Below are positions 32,665 through 44,216 of a DNA stretch of 64,000 bases, one piece after another (the stretch's first letter is position 1; each line of letters begins with the position of its first letter). A program made the position numbers and the translations under genes. Origin of the DNA: Macrotrachela quadricornifera (lineage: Eukaryota > Rotifera > Eurotatoria > Philodinida > Philodinidae); contig JAJEKB010021185.1 in NCBI GenBank assembly GCA_022393335.1, positions 62,001 through 126,000 on the forward strand, in the 5' to 3' direction. The notes under the pieces were generated by a model that saw nothing but the letters and a program-made list of their open reading frames with translations, ran no database searches and was not told where the DNA came from.

Positions 32665-33967
32665 CCCAGTCAAATGTAAAAGTCTGAAAAGCGCATGTAA
32701 ATGCAGTATTATCGTTACGTGTACACGCATGCATCATTATGAGATAGCATGCGTGTGGACGCGTCACACAGCTTACTATATTCGCGAGTGCATGCATGGA
32801 AATTTGCGCATCTACACGCTTCCTATTTTCCCTTGCGAGGACATGCATGACAATATTATAATAATCCAAAAATGAAGTACATGTTGTGGACATGCATGAA
32901 CACGCACAAGCTTTTTTTCCAGAGATAAGATTCGAACATACTTACTTTATTTTATAAGACGAGCTGTTGTGCCATTCGACCATTTACTTACATTAGGAGA
33001 TATAATCCAAATTCAGTTTATAATGATCATCCACTAACTACTATATACACATTTGCATAAAATCTAACTAAGGTGGGAAAATAGATTTTTTTGATTAAAA
33101 TTAATCTTAAATCAAAAAAATCAGTTTAATCAAAAAAATTAATTTATTCAAAAATATCAGGAAAATAAAAAAAAATGTCTCATCAAATTTTTAATCTCTG
33201 CTGTTCAAAACATCAATTCAAGGATGAACCATCTGGAATCAGATATTTTTTATTTTTTTTATTTTTTAAATTTAGAATCAATTGATTTCAAACTAAAAAA
33301 AATCAGTTTAACCAATGTAATTAATCAATCAAAAAAAATCTGATTTTATTTCTTTCACATTTAAGCCTAACAATAATAAAAAATTTTAAAAAGTGAAGTT
33401 TTTTAAGTAAATATAATATAGCTATAAGAAAATCGTGCCAACTTTTATAGGAAATAAATAAATACGTTTCGATAGAAAAACTAAATTCTTGCAAGAAGAG
33501 GCATGTAGAGTATAAAGTAGGAAAACTTAGCATGTCAACGCAGAATCGATTCAGTAATAGTTTTCATAAATACACTTCTTTTGCGTTAACATACAAGTTT
33601 TAGAGAATATCTCACTATTTTGCAAGTACACGCAGATAACGTTTTAGCATTTTCATGCAAGACATATGTTTTGTATGAACATGCGAGAGAAGCGCATGCG
33701 AGTATCTGCATGAGTAGATTTTATGCACAATCTCGCATGTTTTATTAAAAAATTTCAAATTTCGTGTTTCTGTCCATTTAGTTACAAAACGCTACTTCAC
33801 GCGTGTATTTATGTTTTGTATTTACACGCAAAAAGTAAAAATATTTCATATAACTTGCATGATAATGCATGCCTATGATGATTTTAAAAGTTTTTTGCAT
33901 GTCGATGCAAGTTTTAAGACATTTTTTGCAAATACACGCGTTTATCTGACTCTCACATTTGACTGGG
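32665..33967. mobile_element. Non-autonomous TIR element (CCCAGTC termini)
   Basis: The left end CCCAGTCAAATGTAAAAGTC and the reverse complement of the right end CCCAGTCAAATGTGAGAGTC match at 18 of 20 positions. Inside, both sides carry many degenerate words built from TGCATG, ACACGCA and GCATGCG, again palindromic; the middle (33070-33340) is AT-rich AATCAAAAAAAT. No transposase. Layout parallels the element at 6620-8243. Confidence 0.65.
32925..32998 (-). pseudogene. tRNA-like relic
   Basis: On the minus strand a TGGTCGAATGG A-box-like word is followed by CTTATAA, which would be an anticodon loop reading TAT, and a GTTCGAATC B-box-like word at tRNA spacing. The acceptor stem does not pair and the T stem has a mismatch, so it is not a working tRNA. 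It could be a decayed tRNA gene or the head of a tRNA-derived SINE. Confidence 0.35.
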
Positions 33968-35683
33968 TGGATGTAGCTTAAAATAACTCAAAACACATGC
34001 AAAATAGTGTAAAGTACTACAAGTTCAAAAGTCTAACTGTTTCTCCCTTGATTTAACTGCAACATCAAGCTGTTAGTCTGTGGACTAACCAAATCCTTGA
34101 TATATATCTTCTTCAAAAAAAAACTAACAACTTAATACAAAACATAAACAAAACTACGTAAATATATATGGGTCATAGAAATGACGAATGGCGAGAGTAG
34201 AGAAGAAAGACAAACGAAAGGGAGGTAGTGGATGAGAGATGCCACTACCTAACACAAGCGTTGATCACATTTTCTGTTTCTTGCATTGATACATTGTCGA
34301 AAATAAAGATTTTTAACTTTTGAAAGCTCATTTTTGCGCGCCTCATTTCTTCTAAAAGTTTTTTTTTATCCATGCTTTTAAGTGTATAACTTTTGTACTA
34401 TGTAAATTAGTGAGATCAATCTAAATTCATTTTATAATGAATGTTTTACTTTAAAAAATTTATTAGACAAATGAAGTGATCCAACTGATTTATCGCTTTT
34501 AAGTCCGAATTCTGTGCATAAATTCGACTCCAGTGAATTATGAATAACTCCAGAAGGACAAGAATTCATAGTTCTTCTGTCTATAATTATAAGCATCTTA
34601 CTGAAATTTTCGTCTCTTTCGTGGCCTTTCCCAATAGATGTAATGACGACATATTTGTACATCTAGCACATACTAAGAATGAATTATTTAGTATATAGGA
34701 CTTTTACTCTATATTAAGTTAGTTTCTTTTCGTTCGTAGTAGAAAATTTACTCTATTATGTCGGAGATACTTTGATCAGATGGTTATGTCTTGAAATGAT
34801 TTAAAAAAGAGTTTTTATACTTTAAGTCATACAATCAATAGACCATATTCTGATATTCAAATAATATTGGAAATTAGTCAATTAAATCTTTGAAAATCTG
34901 AGGTTTTTGTGGTCCGAACAAATTCTTTATCAACTTAATAGCTTACAATAAATATTTTGATTTAAAGTAATTTCTAGATCATTTATCTTAGTTATAGACA
35001 ATTGATGAAATTCATATTTTCTCATTCTTCATTTCTCATTGTTACCAAAAATGTTAATCTTTCATTAAAAAGAATATAAAACGGAAATGATAAGAAAAAT
35101 AAATTGTAAAGAAGTAGTTGATTAACATTTCTGAGATATGTATGCATGCGTACAAGAAAATGAGAGAGAAGAAATGATAATGGCATTTGAAATGTTTCTG
35201 TTGAAAGCTCCTCTTTTGATTATTATTCATATTATTTTTCTCTTTGAATCAAAATATATTTGCAGTTGCATTTAATCTGTGTTTGATGTTGACAAGAATA
35301 TCTCGATGTATAATAATATGGCCATGACTCTGTCATCAACTATCGTTCCAACTTACTCTGTTCTGTATAGAGTATTGTCTCTATTCTAAATTATGTTCTC
35401 TTTAGGCTTCGCATTTGTTATATATGTGCTGTTCCAATATTTTTTTTCTTTCTGCTAATTTTTTTTTCAGGAATTTGGTATAATACGAGCCGATAGTTTA
35501 TCGAGATGTTGAATAGAAAAATTTTATTATAGTGCGATATATATTACGTTTGACATTGATATCATGGCTTAGATAATTTAGAAGATGAATTTTACACTAT
35601 GAACTCTAATCAAGAACAACATTTTTCTGACAATGAGTGATACGTTTTTAGTACATTTTGTGGCGTAAACTGTTTTCATGACA
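33968..35683. other. AT-rich spacer
   Basis: Nothing supportable; the minus-strand ORF at 34432-34662 has no known domain. Confidence 0.35.
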
Positions 35684-35884
35684 ACCCAGGTCCACCAATC
35701 CTATACTCGGGGATCCGATAACTGACCATAAGGTCGTAATAGAATATAGCTAAAAATACCGCTCATAAAATTTGCAACAAGTGACTGAAATTTTACCAAC
35801 GGAATCCAATGCAAATCTGTCATTAGAAATCCTATAGGATTATGTTGGATGATCGGATCCGTTGTCGGATTTATGAACCTGGGT
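35684..35884. mobile_element. 201-bp MITE with ACCCAGGT termini
   Basis: It begins ACCCAGGTCCACCAATCC; the reverse complement of its end is ACCCAGGTTCATAAATCC. Inside, a GGATCCGAT word is also inverted near both ends. No clear target-site duplication. Termini resemble those of the 6620-8243 element. Confidence 0.6.
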
Positions 35885-37300
35885 AGTTAAAGATATTTAT
35901 ATTCACATAAATTCGTTCCAACTGTCTTGAAAGAAAAGAAAAAACCAATTACAAAAGACCAAAGATGATTTTAGTGTCATTCTTATGACCCAAAAGAGTA
36001 AGTAATACTGATATATACATTTGATGTTTTTTATATTACATGATTGTATCTAAAACATAAATAAAAATAATTCTAAGTTTAATTTTTTCAAATATTAATT
36101 AAACACGTTATCATTGATCATTATTAATGATATGAGTAGTCACTTCTAGACAAGAGAAAATAGAAAAATTTACTTATGCTACTTCTTTATTTTTCTTTTC
36201 TATCTCCCGTTGTGTGCTTATAACAGAACACATATATAAAAGAAGAAGGAAAATTATTTCTCATATAGTCAATGTGAAAATAGAGCAAAAGTATATGTAT
36301 ATATGCCGGATACTATTAGCTCGAGAGCGAAAATCATTGATTGTCTTACGTCAGAACTCGAACAAACAGAAATACAGGAAGTAAAAATATTTTACTTGTG
36401 CTTTAAAAGAATTTAATTGATACTTTTATTTGCTCCTGTATTTGTATTTGATTACAAGAAAAATATTAGATTTTTATTTGGTATATAAATATAGTATAAT
36501 TACTCCGACAAGTGTTTCCAGATCACTAAGACATTTGATCAAAAAGTAGATAAAAATAAAAATATTTTAATAGGATTTTTTTCTTTCATATATTCATAAA
36601 TTCATTGTATAACACTTGTAATAAACATCTATTTTTATATAATATTGAATTTATTTAAAATTATGATAGGTATCTATATATGATGAGGTTTGTTCAACTT
36701 ATTATCATAGATAAATGTAGTTCTTGATAGAATTAATAAGAATCCATGTAAATTCACATACACAATCTCTATAACACATTCTTATGTTATTAAGTATCTA
36801 CTTAATGAGAATCTTGTTTTTAAATATGATAATAAACTAAAGAATAACAATGAATGAAAATCAAATGAGGTTTAAAATAAAAAGAAATAGTTTATGAGTC
36901 TCAACTTTAATTTTTTTATAAAGAAAAATAAATATCACTTTAATGTTAAATAATCATGAAGTGTTGAAACTTCTTGATTGTTCTAGCAGTATAAACAATT
37001 GATAAGATATTCAAAATATTCCAAACGATATTGAATAGAAAATGTAATCAATTCACAATCACATGTTATATATCATGTGGTTGTCTATATTTGTTCTCAT
37101 ATTATACTACGTTTAAATTAATAATACTTAGGTTTTGTAGCGATAATTAACAAAACATTCAATTAAAATCTCTTTTCGTGATTATCTTTTTTTACAAAAT
37201 ATAAATCAGTTTAGATCCATTTTTAATGATTTGCTTGATTGGTATACAACCTTAACATGTTAATAGTATATTAAATTACGAGATGATCTACAACGAACCA
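35885..37300. other. Strongly AT-rich spacer
   Basis: No gene or repeat that I can support. Confidence 0.35.
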
Positions 37301-37760
37301 TATTTCATGCTAGTGAATAGTCCTACACGGAGTTAAATATATACCCGAATTATTGGGAATATATATTGTAGTCCAAGAAAAATAAGAGGAACATATTTTT
37401 TTTAAATTTTTCTCATGTTCTTAAGTTTTACAATGACGAGTTTCTTCCTATCTAACTCTCTGTTTTTTCGTTAAATGGAATGTTTTTTCATATAAGAACA
37501 AGGTTTCATGAACAAAATTCTCTTTAGTCGAGATTAAATGGTTTGAAAAAAATCATCGATACTAGGATGATCTGTCTCTACACAAATCAGGCACTACTTT
37601 TTCTATAGCCTTCGTCATAAAATCTTGTTCTCGTATGAAAAAAACATTCCATTTCACGACAACATAGAGAACTAGATAGAAAGAAACTCCTCCTTATAAA
37701 ACTTAAAAATATTTGAAAAGTTAAAAAAAATATGTTGGGACTACTCACTAGCAAAAAATA
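37301..37760. mobile_element. Foldback MITE with a small insertion in its left arm
   Basis: TGCTAGTGARTAGTCC at 37308 is inverted at 37738-37753, and the arms continue inverted through ACATATTTTTTTTAA, GAGTTTCTTYCTATCTA and AATGGAATGTTTTTT. The left arm carries about 51 extra bases (37324-37374) bounded by a direct TAGTCC on both sides; the extra segment is itself nearly palindromic. Confidence 0.75.
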
Positions 37761-38125
37761 TAAATTATTGTTGATTGTTATGAAATCAACTCGCTGAGCT
37801 CGATCTACCTATGGTATCAGTTCTCGATTTGTGGGTCATCGTGGGTCATCTCGTAGTTTACAAATATCCACTTCTTTTAATCATTGTCTCATTTCTACTA
37901 AATTATTTAATTGTTACATTTTATAAAGTGATTTATATTTATCTTCGTTTTGGATTTTTTATAATTCAAAATAGATTAAGTCATTTGAAGAATTCTCATA
38001 GCTGAAGCGAAACGTGTCATGTCAATTAATACTCATCTATCCTTATCTCTTTATATAGATCAATAAATAAACCAGATATCAAACTCTAAAACGCTCCCTG
38101 AAATCGAAATTATCAAAGATTATTA

Positions 38126-39371
38126 CTTTGAATAAATTACTTCTTCATAGATTCGTTTCCATAAAATCCCGCGTAAATAACAAGCAGCAACTGGAGGTGA
38201 TAAAAATGATGTAACAGCTTGAATATAATCGAATAATCTTGCACTTTGTCCTGCTCGGATAACGGGAATCCAAAGAATTGATATCTCCTCAAGAATCATA
38301 ACGAAAACTGCTCAATAGCTCCATATCATTATTTCTCAAATAAATCTTTCCTTCATTTACTTGCTAACAATCATCAATTCCGAATTGTATGCATTTCGAT
38401 GAAAACATTGCCAGGTATCAACTATGAAAATAGTTGAACTCAAATTCAAAATCAAGGTTAAAGATAACTTTAAAGTTGCAAACATCCAGGCTAGAATTCA
38501 TCGAAGAACGAGAATTAGATATGCAATATCACTACAACCATTTCGACTATGACAAATTTGATAGCAAACATTGAGATGAGCACAACCGATTTCATTTATA
38601 TTAAAGTTAATTTTTAGATGTAATTAAAGAAATACTCATACCTGGAACGAGAATTCTTGTTCAAGATCAACAGATATTTTTGTAACGATGAATAATATTA
38701 ATGCAAGACATATTAAATACACTCGAATACGTCCAACCATCGTAACGCATTTTTATATATTGTGGCATCGTGAATACTTTTGCTTACATATAAACTGGAA
38801 CAAATAACTAATTGAGCACCATCAGTCAATGAAGCGTCTGTTATATAAAAGATGTTCTTGATGGAAAAGTATTCCTTTCTTACATCTATTTTAGAATCGG
38901 CGACACCAATGCTGCTCGAGGCACTATACTCAATAATACCGATGAAATGATCACTACCAATATTCGATGCAAATAAGAACACGCCCACCACCTAGAAGAT
39001 TGAATGAAATCTAGCAGAATTGTTTCAAAACTTTTTACTAGTATAAAATGCATTGAACAACCAGCAAGAAAATATCCATTTGAATACAAAAAATATCAAA
39101 TCCTTTGTAAATAAAAATAAAAGAATATATATTTTGGAACCAATACTACCACCATTCTTGCATGAATTCTAAAGTCAAACAAAGAATAAAATGAATTTTC
39201 TTTAATCTCTCTTACCCAAATTCCAAAGCCAAGAATGAGCAAAAAATAGAGTAATAAAACTAGAATATCCGACCAATATAGTCCTGTTTCGATGATGGCA
39301 ACCATGTTTTTGAGTTGATTTTTCACTGTGTAAATCTTTATTGATTTATCTTTATTATTCACATTATTCAA
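38126..39371 (-). pseudogene. SLC5 (sodium/glucose cotransporter family) pseudogene
   Basis: Pieces of an SLC5 transporter lie in order on the minus strand. The first exon (39371-39216) ends in YWSDILVLLLYFLLILGFG-IW at a GTAAG donor. Then come NSCKNGGSIG, GYFLAGCSMHFI, a 47-nt intron (GTAAAAAG...TTCTAG), VFLFASNIGSDHFIGI, and in another frame RIRVYLICLALILFIVTKIS. Finally at 38306-38126 comes LFDYIQAVTSFLSPPVAA with GILWKR. FASNIGSEHFIG and Y-I-Q-S-V-T-x-x-L-x-P-P are SLC5 signatures. Most middle helices (about TM5-TM11) are missing, an insertion of about 60 nt splits the second exon and frames change, so no transporter can be made. Confidence 0.85.
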
Positions 39372-40058
39372 AGATCAAACATAATGACATTTTCTCTATC
39401 AAGTTCATTCAAAAAATGATTATTTTCACTTGAACATCATGATAAAATATCAAGAACGATCAACGCAAAGAATGGCACCTCGCTTTCATATTATTACATT
39501 TATGTGATTAGAAAGAATTTTAATAAGCCTTATTTTGAGCATTATCCTATGACTTGCTTGAATGATTATTGCATGTTCATTTGTTCTTATCAAGCTTTGG
39601 AAAGTTTACATGTCTCAGTAACTACTTTATCCTGCCGAGCCAGTTTAACAGAGTCGACAAAAGACAAAAAATTTTCTTTTAGGAAGCAATTTTCATCTAT
39701 ATAAGTTGATGTCGATGATAGCATTGTCACAATTTGATAGAAAAATACCTTTGCAGCAACGATTAACATCAAACCATTTTTTTTATGTCAGATAAATGAA
39801 AGGAAAAAAGAACGTTGCGTCCGACGCCGAGAATTTTTTAAAATGAAGAGTAATAGTGTTCAATTCAAAGATTAAGCAATTTCTAAACGTTTGATGTTGT
39901 TAGTTCACGATTACACACATAGAATTCATCAACTGCACCAGTAAGTGGACTAACATATATGCCTGAGTTTTTTTGTCCATAATTTGTTGCATGATCAATA
40001 TGAACAATGCTACTTTTGCCCGATAGATGTTAACGTACTTACACACGTATACTGATTG
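39372..40058. other. Spacer
   Basis: No gene supported. Short ORFs on both strands near 39504-39772 overlap and look spurious. Confidence 0.35.
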
Positions 40059-40062
40059 TTAA

Positions 40063-41101
40063 CATATATATGTCGTATCGAAGTTACACCGGCCGACGAA
40101 GTTATAACTTCGACAGACAAAATTGACGAAGTTATAACGTCGTCAACATTCTTGACGAAGTTACAACTTCGACAACAAATTTTGTCGAAGTTATCTGAAG
40201 TCAACTAAATATCAAAAATTACTAAATAATCGATGATATTTATATCAGAATATAGATTTAGAGTAAATTCTTTATTTTATAAACATATATATCGTTTTTT
40301 ACGCTGAATTATGTATGAAATTTTTTTCAAAATAATCAAAAATGACATTTTTATTTATATAATTCTAGAGCGCTTTAGCGGACAGAAAGTTCTGCAGCTG
40401 ATAAAGTGGATCTCAGAAAGTACTTCCTGCTGATTTATACACTACTTTACTCTCGTACTCATAAAGAGAATCATTCATATAAAAACAACTTGAACGCTAG
40501 CCAAACTTGGACATTTGCTGAGCAAAACCAAGGCTTTCCTGACTGTCCTATTTTATACTTATCATATTTCAACTTTAATTTGTGTATTAACATGGTATAA
40601 ATGAGGTTTATTGAATTTACTCTACTACTGGAATTTATCTTTCATAATATGTATCTTATCTTGCTCAAGCTCGAAAACTACAGTTCGCAGCAGCTATTAC
40701 GCGTGTAGGAATTTTGCATGAATCAGCATCAAGTATTTGTTAAAATTAACTTTAGCAGCTGCAGAACTTTCATTCCGCTAAAATGTTCTAGAGTTATATA
40801 AATAAGAATATATAATATTTGATTTTTCTTCAAAGAAATTTGTACATAATTCATCGTAAACAATGATATGTCTTCCTTTAGAACCGTCATGGTTAGAAAG
40901 TTAAATAAAATAATGCAAATAAAAAAAACGATATATATGTTTATAAAATAAAGAATTTATTCTAAATCTATATTCTGATAGAAATATCATCGATTATTTA
41001 GTAATTTTTGATATTTAGTTGACTTCAGATGACTTCGACAAAATCTGTTGTCGAAGTTGTAACTTCGTCGGCCGGTATAACTTCGATACGACATATATAT
41101 A
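40063..41101. mobile_element. TTAA-flanked TIR element with long palindromic arms
   Basis: TTAA occurs at 40059-40062 and 41102-41105, directly bordering arms of about 370 bp. Left-arm words ATATATGTCGTATCGAAGTT, CTAAATATCAAAAATTACTA and GTTCTGCAGCTG recur inverted at the right in the same order. The outer arms hold palindromes of the CGAAGTTATAACTTCG type; the left arm has about three copies where the right has one. The centre (40430-40740) has no transposase. TTAA duplications with TIRs are typical of piggyBac, Kolobok or Sola3-type elements. Confidence 0.85.
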
Positions 41102-41244
41102 TTAACTGGACGTCTTATTAGCGCTTTGATCGGATTGGTGAATTCAAGTGAAGTAAAGACACAATGTTTTTTGTGAACTATAAAAGCAACATCAGTAGTC
41201 AATTTGTTTTTTTAATGATATAAGAATTTCAGAGAGAAAGAGCG

Positions 41245-42330
41245 ATGGATTGCTCAATAATTACTCGATTAGAAGATTTATCTGTGGAAGTTTTAATGGA
41301 AATATTTGTTTGTTTTACGGCTGATGAGATCTATTTATCATTCGCTCACTTAAATAATCGTCTTAATTCAATTCTCAAATCATTACCCAATTTGATTCTT
41401 GTGATACAAAAACATGTAGATTCTTCTCTCTTCTCTTTCTTCTACTCATTTAACAAAATTCTCGTTAAATTTTGTTGTTTACATGTATTTGGTTGTCGTT
41501 GCCAATCCCATCCAATAAATGGTGGTAATCGTTTATATGAAATTTATCCAACATGGGATTCCGATTGGTTTCCTGTTGATCGTCATGAAATTGAAAATAT
41601 TATTCGTCCTGATATTTATTCTCGATTACAATCATTAGTTTTACCATCTACTTCATCTAAATTGATACAGCTCATATTTCGTGGTGAATTCCCTCGTTTG
41701 AAAATATGTCATCTTGGTAGATGTGAATCAATAATTTTTCCATTATCGATGACCATTCGTCTACAAAATCTTCGTCAATTAAGTATCCGTACACAAAGTC
41801 AAAATGGTGATCAATTTAAAATTATTTTATTGTCTTGTCCTTCTTTAGTATATCTTGATTTCTCATGCGATGATGTTATTCCTTCATTTATTCGTATAAG
41901 TCATTATTTTCCATCTATGAAATATCTTCGACTTAGTCGTCTTAAAAAATTCTTTTTCCACAATGGTCAATTCGATTATCTTCTTTCAATCTTTCCAAAT
42001 CTCTTACAATTTCATTTAACTGTTGATCAATGTCGTGAAAATGTTGAAACAATCAAATTTCGAGAAATTGCACATTATTTACGTCATCGATGTCCATTAC
42101 TGAAAATATTAGCTTTATGTATTTACAGGCATGGACATATGCGTTTTTCATCTTCTATAGGTAGTTTTAAGGAAATTGCCGAAATGCATTCTCTTTTCAA
42201 TTATGTTGATCGATGTGACTCGCGTCTAATAATAAGTTCACATGGTTTTATTCACCATCAAGTTTACTCGTATCGATATGTTCGTCCTTCGTCTGACAGA
42301 TCATATGCAAATGGTAAATATCAATATTGA
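41245..42330 (+). CDS. F-box protein (361 aa)
   Basis: Intronless frame from ATG 41245. Residues 8-48 form an F-box (LEDLSVEVLMEIFVCFTADE, then a hydrophobic S-F-A-H-L-N-N-R-L), which binds Skp1 to place the protein in an SCF ubiquitin ligase. The rest has leucine/phenylalanine-rich segments (PRLKICHLGRCE, LRQLSIRTQ, SLVYLDFSCDD, MKYLRLSRL, LLQFHLTV) spaced like irregular leucine-rich repeats, the usual substrate-binding part. Large families of such F-box genes are known in rotifers. The target is unknown. AATAAA lies at 42466-42471. Confidence 0.85.
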   Translation: MDCSIITRLEDLSVEVLMEIFVCFTADEIYLSFAHLNNRLNSILKSLPNLILVIQKHVDSSLFSFFYSFNKILVKFCCLHVFGCRCQSHPINGGNRLYEIYPTWDSDWFPVDRHEIENIIRPDIYSRLQSLVLPSTSSKLIQLIFRGEFPRLKICHLGRCESIIFPLSMTIRLQNLRQLSIRTQSQNGDQFKIILLSCPSLVYLDFSCDDVIPSFIRISHYFPSMKYLRLSRLKKFFFHNGQFDYLLSIFPNLLQFHLTVDQCRENVETIKFREIAHYLRHRCPLLKILALCIYRHGHMRFSSSIGSFKEIAEMHSLFNYVDRCDSRLIISSHGFIHHQVYSYRYVRPSSDRSYANGKYQY

Positions 42331-44216
42331 GCTTATCCGCTTTTGACTATTTCATGTATATGTTATTTGTATGTATTTTTCTATGATTCTATTAAAATAG
42401 AGACCTACATATTTCTTAAGATCTGGAATCTTTATCTTATCTAAACACTTTATTAAATATAATTCAATAAAAACTTCTATAAAATAGAGATTATAATTAA
42501 TCGAATTTATGTTCTAAAGTGTTATAATTAGATAGAAAATGAAGTTTTAGATCTGCAAAATTTCTCTGGAAATTTATATCTGTGTGTTACCTGTGTTTTG
42601 ACTGTAACAATAATAATAATTGCAGAAAACTAAACAGCAGCAATCCGCTGGTAGAAACTATATGTATGTATTATTCACAGCAATACACATACTACACTTA
42701 TTCATATATACATGATGTCACCATATCTATCGTTCGAGTCAACTCGACTGCGTTTAAACAACTTTTCACTTTACGAACAACTCACTTTCACACCCTCACC
42801 CTCATCCACCCTCAAGAAGGATGAGCTTTTATATAAGTGTAATATCGTATAATAGTAATGTGAGGATAATATCGATGATGGGTATAAGATCAAGGAAGAA
42901 TGATATCATTTAAATTGGATCTATGTGATTTCATATAGTAAAACAGCAAAACATTTGCGAACCGCTCTCTCAATAGCAAAAAAATACGCATTGATTCGAT
43001 ACCGTACACCCCTGATTGTATTTTCTTTTCAACCAAACAAGCATCGATTTCAACAATGTGTCCAACTCCTCGAGTCTCTACAGGATGCTTCAAAAGTACT
43101 CATCGCAAATATCTCGCATAAAATCCTTCCAGTCGACGAAGCACTACATACGAGTCAAGTGATTGAAATCAGAAGCACATAAGATCTGGGTCCTGTCGAA
43201 TTTTTAGTTTTGAGTTAAAAAAAAGTATCTTCAAGAATAGTTCATGTACATTTGCATTTTCTGCATCGCCATACCCACCCGTCAGGCGCATGAGATTAAA
43301 CATCAAGTTTCTAATTTTTATGATCTTGTACGCATCCTTCATTTAATCATTTAAAGTGTAATTTATAAGACTTACCGGTTGACAGAAATCAATACATTTT
43401 TGTCGTTAGATGTGAGTTTGCTTCGTTCGCAGAAGTTAAGAGTATCAGGAGTTAATAGAAAAGCGTTTTTCATAGTGAGACTACATATTCTTTTTCATCA
43501 GAATATTTTCATACTACTATTTTAAAAATTATTAGATCTTTGATCTATGATCTTTTCAATATCTTAGAAAGAAATTCTATTTCTACTAGAACTAGCAGCT
43601 TATGACATCTTTCATCTATGTATTCTATAATTGATAGAGAGAATGTTCCAATCATTTTTTCCTTTTCTGTCGTTCCTTCCATGCATACAGACAATGACGG
43701 TGTGCATATCATGTAGAATCACCTTAAAAATACTTATAGAATCATTTTTCTAATTGTAATTAGGAAAATGTCCTTATTTTCTTGTATTGACTATCATAAA
43801 AAATTGAACGAAGTAGAATTTTTATATCTCAATCACTTATTTATAAACTATAGACGATTATTTATTCGCTTGTTGAACGTTTTTCTAACGACCATTCAGC
43901 GCTTTAGGTTCCCTTGGCTTCAACTTCGACCGTATATTATTATCCCAGTGAATTTATTTCTGTGTAGGAGATAAAACCTATTGATGAAGGTTTTTTCCAG
44001 TGTTTTTCTTCTATATGTATGTACGCTTTCGTCGGATTGGACACTTTCCTGTGCTTTACAAATGCGAAACTGTCTAGAAGAACACGAAAGAGAATACATG
44101 GTAAAAACAAACAAGAAAAGCACGTTTTATTATATCGTCGCAAACGTAATATATACATAAACAAATATAAAGTTCAAATAGTATTTCTTAGATCATCATT
44201 ATAATAATAAAGTGTA
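42331..44216. other. Spacer with a possible gene fragment
   Basis: A frame at 42925-43182 (PLIVFSFQPNKHRFQQCVQL, LESLQDASKVLIANISHKI) has protein-like composition but no family I recognise; it could be an exon or a relic. Near 42790-42825 a CACCCTCACCCTCATCC word resembles the GC-rich core at 31.3-31.8 kb. Confidence 0.35.

Noticed and set aside
32618..32893. Overlapping 79-85 aa frames on both strands
   Set aside because: They lie across the terminus and palindromic words of the CCCAG element and have no domain.
40063..41101. Resemblance of the ATAACTTCGATA words to a loxP half-site
   Set aside because: The match covers one half-site only, lacks the 8-bp spacer and partner half, and is explained by the element's own repeated CGAAGTTATAACTTCG palindromes.
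42925..43182. 85-aa frame as an annotated gene
   Set aside because: Composition is protein-like but I recognise no family and cannot place exons, so it is only mentioned in the spacer entry.
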